Source: Acidobacteria bacterium UBA7540 (GTDB lineage Bacteria > Acidobacteriota > Terriglobia > UBA7540). Taken from it: a stretch of DNA of 7,471 nt. A model generated the notes under the pieces. It was not told where the DNA came from and made no database searches. It saw only the letters and a program-made list of their open reading frames with translations. Shown in pieces: positions 1 to 4,908 of this stretch. Within the stretch, counting starts at the first letter, position 1. Each line of letters starts with the position of its first letter. The position numbers and the translations under genes were made by a program. The stretch is taken from positions 1-7,471 of the forward strand of contig DLMI01000196.1 in assembly GCA_002478145.1 (NCBI GenBank). Direction: 5' to 3'.

Positions 1-80
1 CTTTGTGGTCGATCGAGTTTTTGGCAGGGACAGCCGAGACGACGGACTTCTGATAGCTGACTTCTGCGTTTGGCCCCAGC
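1..80. other. Short stretch downstream of the epimerase gene, no feature recognised
   Basis: This is the 3' side of the leftward epimerase gene. I see no hairpin followed by a T-run that would terminate the gene, no convincing start codon with ribosome binding site for another leftward gene, and no recognisable protein fragment. Transcription may continue out of the window. Confidence 0.4.
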
Positions 81-1091
81 TCAGACCTCCAGGTCTTGCA
101 CATCGAGTCGCCCCTCGCGCTGGAGGCGGGCGAAGATCATGGCGGTCTCGCGGATCCCCTCTTCCAGGGGGGTGGCCGGGACCTTTCCCAGATCGCGGCG
201 CAGGGCGCTGTTGTCGAGGTCAGCCGCGATGGGTACGTGTTTGCCCTCCGCCCGGATAAGCCCGCGCGCGCGGGGCTCCACCGCCTCCAGCGTCTTGACA
301 AAGTCCTCCACATCGATGAAGGCACCACCGAGGGCGTAGACGTGGGCGCCGGGTAAATCTACCTCCGCGCTATGAATAAAGACCTCAGCGCAATCCCTGG
401 CATAGAGTATGTTCGTGGTACCGGTGAACCTGATGGTATAGGGGCGCCCAATGATCGCGGCTTTGATGGCCTTGGTCGGTCCTGAGGTGACGCCAAAGTC
501 ACGGCCCACGCCATAGACGGTAAACGGGCGGAGTCCCACGCTCGAGATTCCCGCATCATTGAAGTAGACGCGCGCGTTTCCTTCGTTGCATTGCTTGAAG
601 ACTCCGTAGTGGGACGTCGGGAGCAGGGGCGCGTTCTCGGTAACGTGGCCTCCCTCGTAGGCTTCTTCCGGCCCATAAACCGCGGCCGAACTGGCGTAAA
701 CGAGCCGCTTGACCATGTTTGCGTGCCGGCGCGCCGCTTCGAATACATTGAGCGTTCCAATCACGTTGACCATGCCGCCCCGGATAGGATCAGCTGCGCA
801 AGAGGGGATCTGTAATCCTGCCAGGTGAATGACGTGCGTGACGCCCCTCTCGGAAACGGTCCGGTCAAGGGAAGCAGCCTCAGTCACGTCGCCTTCGATG
901 AAGGTCACGTTCGCCAGTTGCTCCTCTGACACGACGGCACGGAGACGACGGGACTCTTTGGACAGGTCGAACACAATCGGTCGGTCACCACGTTCGAGTA
1001 ACATCTTGACCACCCAGGCACCGATGAATCCTTGCGCGCCCGTGACCAGGAATTTGCTTTCGGCTCGTTTATTCAAGGCTTGTGGGGTCAT
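81..1091 (-). CDS. NAD-dependent epimerase/dehydratase (extended SDR)
   Basis: Predicted cytoplasmic oxidoreductase/epimerase of 336 residues that would act on a nucleotide sugar or related sugar using NAD(P). Seen: the N-terminal Rossmann motif TGAQGFIG (G18, G21, G24); Asp42 at the end of the second strand, which favours NAD; GDV at 67-69; HLAG at 89-92; NVIGT at 109-113; SSAAVYG at 134-140; and the catalytic pair Y162xxxK166. Length and motif order fit the extended-SDR epimerase family (Pfam Epimerase). The substrate cannot be told from sequence. The ATG at 1091 is chosen because GGAGG lies 5 nt upstream. A GTG at 1103 in the same frame would add four residues but would leave the GGAGG inside the gene and lies at or upstream of the predicted transcript start. 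It is transcribed away from the IS110-like element, with no visible partner gene. Confidence 0.9.
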   Translation of the reverse strand: MTPQALNKRAESKFLVTGAQGFIGAWVVKMLLERGDRPIVFDLSKESRRLRAVVSEEQLANVTFIEGDVTEAASLDRTVSERGVTHVIHLAGLQIPSCAADPIRGGMVNVIGTLNVFEAARRHANMVKRLVYASSAAVYGPEEAYEGGHVTENAPLLPTSHYGVFKQCNEGNARVYFNDAGISSVGLRPFTVYGVGRDFGVTSGPTKAIKAAIIGRPYTIRFTGTTNILYARDCAEVFIHSAEVDLPGAHVYALGGAFIDVEDFVKTLEAVEPRARGLIRAEGKHVPIAADLDNSALRRDLGKVPATPLEEGIRETAMIFARLQREGRLDVQDLEV

Positions 1092-1096
1092 TATTG

Positions 1097-1101
1097 CCTC
1101 C
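1097..1101 (-). promoter_or_regulatory. Ribosome binding site deciding the epimerase start
   Basis: The leftward strand reads GGAGG here, five bases before the ATG at 1091. This favours that ATG over the in-frame GTG at 1103. Confidence 0.75.
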
Positions 1102-1107
1102 ACAGGA

Positions 1108-1135
1108 ATTATAAGGGTAGGGCCGTCCCTGTCAA
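1108..1135 (-). promoter_or_regulatory. Consensus sigma70-type promoter for the epimerase gene
   Basis: On the leftward strand there is TTGACA (1130-1135), a 16-bp spacer, then TATAAT (1108-1113). Both hexamers match the consensus exactly. The expected transcript start is about 1101-1103, so the leader would be about 10 nt and begin at or just before the ribosome binding site. The spacer reads AGGGACGGCCCTACCC and, with the following T, is a partial palindrome (AGGG..GG.CC..CCCT), which could be an operator; that part is speculative. Confidence 0.7.
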
Positions 1136-1353
1136 CCGCCTGTGGTTACCAAGAATCTCGTCCATGTTGAATCAATTGATGTTGGCGCGGTTCCGCTGGT
1201 AAGCTCTCATTCCTATGTTCAGTCTGTTGGTTTCCGCCTTTATCGTCCTCTGTTCCTCTTTCCGGACGCGGGTCGCTTTGCAATTGGAGATCCTCGCTCT
1301 GATTCCATAATGTCGTCGGCTCCTTAGGTCCGGTAAGCTTGGTAGGTGTGAAG
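1136..1353. other. Intergenic region between epimerase promoter and IS110-like element
   Basis: About 220 bp without a convincing gene. The rightward strand is pyrimidine-rich at about 1205-1265. Small features seen are a 10-bp palindrome ATCAATTGAT (1171-1180), a weak rightward promoter candidate and the left arm of a hairpin, both described separately. If the IS110-like element belongs to the IS110 group rather than IS1111, this stretch would be the place for its guide RNA. Confidence 0.4.
1284..1311 (+). promoter_or_regulatory. Weak promoter candidate towards the transposase
   Basis: TTGGAG (1284-1289), 16-bp spacer, CATAAT (1306-1311). The -10 matches five of six consensus bases and the -35 only three. 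It would start a transcript near 1318, just upstream of the hairpin at 1322-1361. IS110-superfamily elements are often expressed from a promoter formed in the circular intermediate, so this site may be irrelevant. Confidence 0.25.
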
Positions 1354-1361
1354 GACCAAGG
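1322..1361 (+). promoter_or_regulatory. Hairpin upstream of the transposase ribosome binding site
   Basis: CCTTAGGTCC (1322-1331) can pair with GGACCAAGG (1353-1361) as nine base pairs with one bulged A (1326) and a 21-nt loop. Its right arm overlaps the left inverted repeat of the element. It lies 12 nt before the AGGAG and could limit transposase translation on transcripts entering from outside. That role is inference. Confidence 0.35.
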
Positions 1362-1363
1362 CT
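1354..1363 (+). repeat. Left subterminal inverted repeat of the IS110-like element
   Basis: GACCAAGGCT, the exact reverse complement of 2547-2556. It lies 20 nt before the transposase start. A 10-bp match between these two flanks could occur by chance about once in ten such comparisons, so the support comes mainly from its position. Confidence 0.45.
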
Positions 1364-1372
1364 GGCCGGGAA

Positions 1373-1377
1373 AGGAG
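1373..1377 (+). promoter_or_regulatory. Ribosome binding site of the transposase
   Basis: AGGAG six bases before the ATG at 1384. It favours this start over an in-frame TTG at 1339, which has no such site. Confidence 0.7.
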
Positions 1378-1383
1378 CCGAAG

Positions 1384-2382
1384 ATGTCGATTATAGGATG
1401 TGATTTACATTCGCGATACCAAGTTATCGCGATGCTGGAGACGGAGACTGGCGAGATCACCACACGTCGGTTGGAACATGAAGGCGGAGAGGTCAAGGGG
1501 TTTTACGCGGGGCTGGGGAAGCCGGCGCTGATTGGGATCGAGGCGACGGGGTACACGCAATGGTTTGAGCGCCTGGTGGCGGAGCTGGGACACGAATTGT
1601 GGGTAGGAGATCCGGCGGAGATACGGGCGCGGGCGGTGCGGCGGCAGAAGACCGATACGCGCGATGCCGAGCACCTGCTGGACCTGCTGCTGAGCAAGCG
1701 TTTCCCGCGCGTCTGGGTGCCCACGCCCGAGGAGCGCGATTTCCGGCAACTGCTCAAGCATCGGGACAAGCTGGTGAAGATGCAGACCTCGGTGCGAAAC
1801 CAACTGCACTTTCTGGCCATGAGCCAGGGGGTGTGCCGGAAGCAGAAGCTGTGGAGCGCGCGGGGGCGGCAGGAACTGGAAGAGCTGGGGCTGGGGCCGT
1901 GGGCCAGTCGGCGACGGCAAGAACTGTTGGCCTTGCTGGACGGGCTGGGGCCGCGCCTCGAGGAACTGGATCGGGCGGTGAAGGCGGAGGCGACTCGCCG
2001 CTGCGAGGCGGTACGGCTCATGGAGCAGCAGGGGGTGGGGCCCGTAACCGCTCTGGCCTTTGTGCTCACGGTGGGTCCGGTGGAGCGCTTTGCCAGCAGT
2101 CGCAAGCTGGTCAGTTATCTGGGACTGAACCCCCGCGAGGACTCCAGCGGCGGTCATCAGCGGCTGGGCCATATCAGTAAGCAAGGCAACGAAATGCTGC
2201 GTTGGTTGCTGGTGGAGGCGGGGCACACGGCGGCGCGGCTCGATCCCGAACTGCGGCGCGTGTATCAACGCTTGAAGTTCCGGCGGGGCGGGAAGGTGGC
2301 GAAAGTGGCCATCGCTCGCCGCCTGGCGGTGCGGCTCTATTGGAGCCTGCGCCGCTACGCCGCCGGTTCGCATGTCCGGTAG
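1384..2382 (+). CDS. IS110-family transposase (DEDD, RNA-guided recombinase type)
   Basis: 332 residues, the usual length for the family, and apparently intact. The N-terminal RuvC-like domain shows GCD7LHSR, GIE53ATG and KTD91TRD94AEH, giving the D-E-D-D set. The C-terminal Transposase_20 domain shows GVGPVTALAFVLTVG, LVSYLGLNPRE, SSGG (S254, S255, where the family's catalytic serine lies) and GHISKQGN. In IS621 of this superfamily the protein works with a bridge RNA that base-pairs with both target and donor DNA; IS1111 relatives use a comparable seek RNA. A charged, helical middle section (about 130-210) links the two domains. Base composition is clearly more GC- and G-rich than the flanking lacI-type and GH127 genes, consistent with recent arrival. 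The start at 1384 is set by AGGAG six bases upstream. Confidence 0.93.
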   Translation: MSIIGCDLHSRYQVIAMLETETGEITTRRLEHEGGEVKGFYAGLGKPALIGIEATGYTQWFERLVAELGHELWVGDPAEIRARAVRRQKTDTRDAEHLLDLLLSKRFPRVWVPTPEERDFRQLLKHRDKLVKMQTSVRNQLHFLAMSQGVCRKQKLWSARGRQELEELGLGPWASRRRQELLALLDGLGPRLEELDRAVKAEATRRCEAVRLMEQQGVGPVTALAFVLTVGPVERFASSRKLVSYLGLNPREDSSGGHQRLGHISKQGNEMLRWLLVEAGHTAARLDPELRRVYQRLKFRRGGKVAKVAIARRLAVRLYWSLRRYAAGSHVR

Positions 2383-2546
2383 CCCGAGGTGGCGCATGGT
2401 GGACGCAAGTCCATCGCCGCTCTGATTGGGCGCTGGGCCTCCCGGCAGGCAGCCGGGAGATTGCAGAAAGAATCATGGTGGTGGCGAGAGGGCCACACCG
2501 AATAGATGGCTGGTGGAATCGGTCCACCGCAGGATTCGAAGAGGCA
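2383..2546 (+). ncRNA. Candidate guide (bridge/seek) RNA region of the IS110-like element
   Basis: This 164-nt stretch between the transposase stop and the right inverted repeat has no coding signal and several hairpins: TGGAC-GCAA-GTCCA (2400-2413) with an outer GGCG/CGCC pairing (2391-2394 with 2415-2418); CTCCCGGC-aggca-GCCGGGAG (2439-2459); and GGTGGA-atcgg-TCCACC (2512-2528). AGGATTC (2531-2537) can pair with GAATCCT (2571-2577) around the right inverted repeat. IS1111-group elements encode their guide RNA in this position. I cannot define its ends or the guide loops from a single copy, and the RNA could instead lie upstream of the transposase. Confidence 0.4.
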
Positions 2547-2556
2547 AGCCTTGGTC
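2547..2556 (-). repeat. Right subterminal inverted repeat of the IS110-like element
   Basis: AGCCTTGGTC, the reverse complement of 1354-1363. It lies 25 nt left of the first long hairpin. Confidence 0.45.
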
Positions 2557-2581
2557 GGGACGAGCCCAAAGAATCCTCTAA

Positions 2582-2617
2582 GGACGAAGCACTGGAAAAA
2601 GCACCAGTGCTTCGTCC
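2582..2617. repeat. Perfect 14-bp hairpin, REP-like
   Basis: GGACGAAGCACTGG (2582-2595) and CCAGTGCTTCGTCC (2604-2617) pair perfectly around an 8-nt loop. There is no T-run on either side, so it is not a classical intrinsic terminator. It stands next to a second, longer hairpin. Such paired palindromes beside an IS110-type element resemble REP sequences, which several IS110-superfamily members use as targets. Confidence 0.6.
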
Positions 2618-2632
2618 CGTTTCCATTGTGGA

Positions 2633-2702
2633 CGCGCTGGGGGCGGCGTCAAGGGTCTTCGATAAACTCGCTGCGCTCGCCCTTGACCCCGCCCCCAGCG
2701 CG
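2633..2702. repeat. 23-bp imperfect inverted repeat forming a long hairpin
   Basis: The arms 2633-2655 and 2680-2702 pair at 22 of 23 positions (mismatch C2647/C2688) around a 24-nt loop. The outer half is nearly all G and C; the inner half contains GTCAAGGG and CCCTTGAC. It follows the 14-bp hairpin after 15 nt. It may be a dispersed intergenic repeat or the end of another mobile unit. No T-run follows. Confidence 0.6.
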
Positions 2703-2744
2703 CGGAGGTGGTAGTGTGCAAAGATATGTGCGCGATAAGCTGGT

Positions 2745-2773
2745 TTGAAAACCTTCCCCTTTCAGTGTATATT
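2745..2773 (+). promoter_or_regulatory. Sigma70-type promoter for the small ORF and lacI-type gene
   Basis: TTGAAA (2745-2750), 17-bp spacer, TATATT (2768-2773), with five of six consensus matches in each hexamer. The predicted transcript start is near 2780, giving a leader of about 43 nt before the GTG at 2823. The local sequence is markedly more AT-rich than its surroundings. Confidence 0.55.
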
Positions 2774-2822
2774 GACATGATGTGAACGAATTCCCAAAAC
2801 TTGTCTGGGCGGGAGGTGCGCA

Positions 2823-2993
2823 GTGCATGCCACGATCATCCAGTCGGCTTTAGGGGTAGAGCTGGTGCTGCTTGCCGGTCTCTGGCTATTCGGCGAGCGC
2901 TGGCGCTTCCTTCGCCCCTCTGCGTGGCAGGTCATGCGCGAGGGCGGCATCGGGCTCGATGCCTTGAGGGCCTATGTGTGCCTTCTGGCCTAA
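2823..2993 (+). CDS. Small ORF of 56 codons, possible membrane peptide or truncated gene start
   Basis: Starts at GTG (2823) with GGAGG (2812-2816) six bases upstream and ends at TAA. It begins MHATIIQSALGVELVLLAGL and continues WLFGERWRFLRPSAWQVMRE. Residues 8-23 form a hydrophobic helix followed by a basic, tryptophan-rich stretch, as in a single-pass inner-membrane anchor with a cytoplasmic tail. Third codon positions are mostly G or C, as in the neighbouring genes. It sits behind its own promoter and ends 17 nt before the lacI-type gene, so the two probably share a transcript. I do not recognise the family. It may be a genuine small protein or the first part of a longer membrane protein cut off by rearrangement: after the anchor it runs on as a normal globular-looking chain and stops abruptly. 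Confidence 0.5.
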   Translation: MHATIIQSALGVELVLLAGLWLFGERWRFLRPSAWQVMREGGIGLDALRAYVCLLA

Positions 2994-3010
2994 ACTCTTC
3001 GAGCGCTTGA

Positions 3011-4090
3011 ATGGACAAAAGGACCACCATCTCGGACATTGCCAAGGCACTCGAGATCTCCACGGGCACCGTGCATCGTGCTTTGCATGATCACAGTCGG
3101 GTAAGCGCGGTCACGAAAGCCCGTGTCCTTCAGATGGCAAGGGAACTGGAATACCGACCGAACCTCGCTGCCCGCTACCTGTCTTCGGGGCGGCAACTTC
3201 GTATCTCTGTAAACTTGTTGCAGGGTATAACATCGTATTTCCATGAGGTAGCGGCGGGAATTATAGAGGAAGCGAAGTCGATGGGTGGAGAAAACGTGGA
3301 TGTGCAGCAGCGGTTCTATCCGCGAATTGGACAGGGTGAACAGGAGGCATTTGCGGCGGCACTCGACGCGAATGTAGATGGGATCATTACATGGACCGGG
3401 GAGCCCCAGAAGATCAGCACTTTGATGCGACGTGCGTCAAGGAACAATACTCCGGTGGTGTGCGTGACTAGCGATGCTCCGAATTCAGGTAGGTTGGCAT
3501 TGGTTTCTATTGATACCTTCGCCAGCGGCGCTATTGCAGCCGACTTGATGGGCCTTACTCTCCGTGGGATCGGTAAAGTGGCAATAACGATGGCCGAAGC
3601 CTCGACCGTGGAACATGCCGAGAAGCTGAGGTCGTTTGAGAATACGTTGCATTCTTTGTATCCCGGGGTGCACATGCTGCCGCCCATCGAAGATCGCAAC
3701 ATCGCGTCGCTGGCGTATGAAAAATGCTCCAGACTGTTCTCTGAACACCCCGATCTGGGTGGCATCTATGTCACTACGGATGCATCGATTCCGGTCATTC
3801 GCGCGGCACGTGACCTCGGTCTTGCAAACAAGATGACGATTGTCGCCACCGACCTGTTTCCAGAGTTGATAAACGAGATCAAATCCGGGGCAGTAAATGC
3901 CACGATTTTTCAGCGACCCAAAGGTCAGGGGCGCCTGGCGTTCAAGGTTCTTTATGAATTCCTATGTTACGGCAAATGTCCGCACTCCCGGCTAACACTC
4001 ATTCCTCACCTGATTACAAGAGGTAGCCTGGAATCAATTTCCCGGCGCCTTCTCCAAGGCAACGGTTTCATCAAGGGGACCACAGATTAA
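3011..4090 (+). CDS. LacI-family transcriptional regulator
   Basis: 359 residues, normal for LacI/GalR repressors. The N-terminal helix-turn-helix is clear: TISDIAKALEISTGTVHRAL (6-25), then RVS and the hinge region YRPNLAARYLSSGR (48-61). Residues 65-345 form the periplasmic-binding-protein-like effector domain, with DGIITW, a TPVVCVTSDAPNSGR segment and IDTFASGAIAADLMG, resembling ribose/xylose-type sugar sensors. Positions matching LacI Tyr17 and Gln18, which read the operator, are Thr18 and Gly19, and His22 replaces the usual serine, so the operator should be unlike the classical ones. The ribosome binding site is weak (GAG seven bases before ATG 3011), which suggests coupling to translation of the small ORF ending at 2993. 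Likely role: repressor of a sugar-use gene, possibly the GH127 gene downstream. Effector and targets are unknown. Confidence 0.9.
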   Translation: MDKRTTISDIAKALEISTGTVHRALHDHSRVSAVTKARVLQMARELEYRPNLAARYLSSGRQLRISVNLLQGITSYFHEVAAGIIEEAKSMGGENVDVQQRFYPRIGQGEQEAFAAALDANVDGIITWTGEPQKISTLMRRASRNNTPVVCVTSDAPNSGRLALVSIDTFASGAIAADLMGLTLRGIGKVAITMAEASTVEHAEKLRSFENTLHSLYPGVHMLPPIEDRNIASLAYEKCSRLFSEHPDLGGIYVTTDASIPVIRAARDLGLANKMTIVATDLFPELINEIKSGAVNATIFQRPKGQGRLAFKVLYEFLCYGKCPHSRLTLIPHLITRGSLESISRRLLQGNGFIKGTTD

Positions 4091-4138
4091 CCGTTTGATA
4101 GCCAGTGGCCGGAGCATCGAGCAAAGCGCGATTTGCCA

Positions 4139-4162
4139 GGGTGCGTAACCAGTTACGCATCC
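4139..4162. promoter_or_regulatory. Operator-like palindrome after the lacI-type gene
   Basis: TGCGTAACCAGTTACGCA (4142-4159) is an 8-2-8 palindrome with a non-symmetric CA centre. It extends outward by one G-T and two G-C pairs. Palindromes of this size are typical LacI-family operators, and the site lies 50 nt after such a gene. Against this, classical LacI operators have a central CG and the site is about 750 bp from the next gene. With no following T-run it is a poor terminator. Confidence 0.35.
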
Positions 4163-4199
4163 TGTGAATTTCGTGCCCGCCCCTGCAAGAGAAATCCCT

Positions 4200-4223
4200 G
4201 TTACCGAGTCGAAACGACGTAAC
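4200..4223. repeat. Imperfect palindrome with GTTAC/GTAAC ends
   Basis: GTTAC (4200-4204) pairs with GTAAC (4219-4223), and GTCG (4208-4211) with CGAC (4215-4218) around an AAA loop; CGA (4205-4207) bulges out. The GTTAC/GTAAC words are the same as in the palindrome 40 nt upstream, but in the opposite order. It could be a second regulator site or chance. Confidence 0.25.
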
Positions 4224-4277
4224 ACTCATTGGATCTCGACCCAGTCAAATCACGAATAGGGTATACAAAACCGGCGT

Positions 4278-4326
4278 TCTGTCATCCTGCGTCCGCGGCG
4301 TCCAGGGGGTCGAGGAATCTGCAGTT
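4278..4326. repeat. Probable remnant of a dispersed intergenic repeat
   Basis: The stretch from TTCTGTCATCCTGCGTCC (4278-4295) to GGTCGAGGAATCTGCAGTT (4308-4326) resembles, from memory, dispersed intergenic sequences of the form TGTCATCCTGAG...GAAGGATCTGC found in many acidobacterial and other genomes. No second copy is present in this window, so the call rests on family resemblance only. Confidence 0.3.
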
Positions 4327-4444
4327 CCCCGAACCGAGGCAGTTCCTTTGTCCCGATGCATCAGAGATTTCCTCCGGCCTAATGATTAGACCATTGCCTT
4401 TTTACATCGGAGAAGGATAAGGGCATCTCGAACTCTGTCAGTCC

Positions 4445-4743
4445 AATTATATATGGCGGCAGTTTGTCACCGCAAACCTTCTTGTCCATTAATTATCGGT
4501 CAAGTGCCACAACCTGCGCTACACTTTTGTGCCACAACATCCGGAACAGTTGGGGTCAAATCGGTGGTCGGGCAACGCGGCGGAGGCCATGTCCTGTAAG
4601 GCTCGTAGTCGACTCCCGGTGCTGACTTGGCATCTAGGCGACGTGCCTTGTCGGCAACGGAAAAGCGTTCCGCAGGGGGGCACTTGGCCAATTAGCCGCC
4701 AGGTTCGGGCAACACTCCTTTTCTTTTGCCGCCATATTTAATT
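4445..4743. mobile_element. MITE-like unit with imperfect terminal inverted repeats
   Basis: The left end AATTATATATGGCGGCAG (4445-4462) and the reverse complement of the right end (4726-4743), AATTAAATATGGCGGCAA, agree at 16 of 18 positions. Further in, weaker symmetry continues: TAATT-atc-GGTCAAGTGCC on the left (from about 4490) matches TAATTGGCCAAGTGCC read inward from the right (about 4694-4679), and CTGCG and CTTTT follow on both sides. The 299-bp unit has no credible gene. This fits a miniature inverted-repeat element or a decayed insertion sequence. No clear target duplication is visible apart from possible TA/TTA-type bases. Confidence 0.45.
4504..4538 (+). repeat. Direct repeat GTGCCACAAC, two copies
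   Basis: GTGCCACAAC occurs at 4504-4513 and 4529-4538, 25 bp apart start to start, inside the MITE-like unit. It could be a protein-binding repeat of a former insertion-sequence end. Confidence 0.35.
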
Positions 4744-4761
4744 AGACTACTCGCACCCTTA

Positions 4762-4854
4762 CAGGTCGTGCGTTACCGCTTCCTCGACCCGGGGGCCTCG
4801 ACCTCGGTCATCGGCCAGAAACTTCGCCAGACCGGCCAGGCCATCAGCAATTGA
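4762..4854 (+). pseudogene. Coding-like C-terminal gene fragment, unidentified
   Basis: In this frame the sequence reads QVVRYRFLDPGASTSVIGQK and then LRQTGQAISN before TGA (4852-4854). Nearly every third base is G or C, typical of real genes in this window, yet there is no start codon with ribosome binding site and the frame runs upstream into AT-rich sequence. I take it as the tail of a gene whose front is lost, possibly cut by the MITE-like unit ending at 4743. The family is not recognised. Confidence 0.3.
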
Positions 4855-4896
4855 GGGCGTAGTCTTTGATCCGATTAAGCGATTTAGCACGGAATG

Positions 4897-4901
4897 GGAG
4901 G
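4897..4901 (+). promoter_or_regulatory. Ribosome binding site deciding the GH127 start
   Basis: GGAGG seven bases before the ATG at 4909. An in-frame ATG at 4894 would place this site inside the gene and has no site of its own. The 16 bases before the first ATG include a near-tandem repeat, GATTAAGC then GATTTAGC (4873-4888), of unknown meaning. Confidence 0.65.
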
Positions 4902-4908
4902 GTCGAGC

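Larger units (their letters stand above)
1354..2556 (+). mobile_element. IS110-superfamily insertion sequence, probably IS1111 group
   Basis: The extent given runs from inverted repeat to inverted repeat; the true ends should lie a few bases outside, because IS1111-group repeats are subterminal. It contains one intact transposase gene (1384-2382). GACCAAGGCT (1354-1363) and AGCCTTGGTC (2547-2556) are exact reverse complements. The short left flank, subterminal repeats and longer, structured right flank match what is known of IS1111-group elements, in contrast to IS110-group elements, which lack terminal repeats and have the long non-coding flank upstream. No target duplication is evident, which is usual for the family. 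The exact ends cannot be fixed from one copy. Confidence 0.6.
4091..4908. other. Long intergenic region with repeats and gene remnants
   Basis: About 800 bp between the lacI-type and GH127 genes without an intact gene. It holds an operator-like palindrome (4139-4162), an imperfect palindrome (4200-4223), a probable dispersed-repeat remnant (4278-4326), a MITE-like unit (4445-4743) and a coding-like fragment (4762-4854). AT-rich patches lie at about 4440-4500 and 4733-4747. I see no convincing promoter for the GH127 gene. The region looks like a site of repeated insertion and decay. Confidence 0.6.

Noticed and set aside
1339..1383. Upstream TTG start extending the transposase by 15 codons
   Set aside because: The ATG at 1384 has AGGAG six bases upstream and begins the family-typical N-terminus; the extension carries no family motif.
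1405..2397. Long leftward open frame of 330 codons opposite the transposase
   Set aside because: It mirrors the GC-rich transposase codons, has no recognisable motif and no ribosome binding site. It is a shadow of the real gene.
1295..2427. Direct repeat CGCTCTGATT at 1295-1304 and 2418-2427 as possible element ends
   Set aside because: The second copy lies too close to the transposase stop to be a right end and inside the hairpin-rich stretch; a 10-base match of this kind is compatible with chance.
2582..2617. Perfect hairpin as intrinsic terminator of the transposase gene
   Set aside because: No T-run follows on either strand, and it is paired with a second long hairpin, which fits a REP-like repeat better.
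2202..2714. Rightward 170-codon open frame overlapping the transposase end and the hairpins
   Set aside because: It crosses the transposase stop and both hairpins in a different frame, lacks a binding site and shows no motif; an effect of high GC.
4139..4162. Palindrome as terminator of the lacI-type gene
   Set aside because: No T-run follows; the bases after it are mixed. Kept only as a possible operator.
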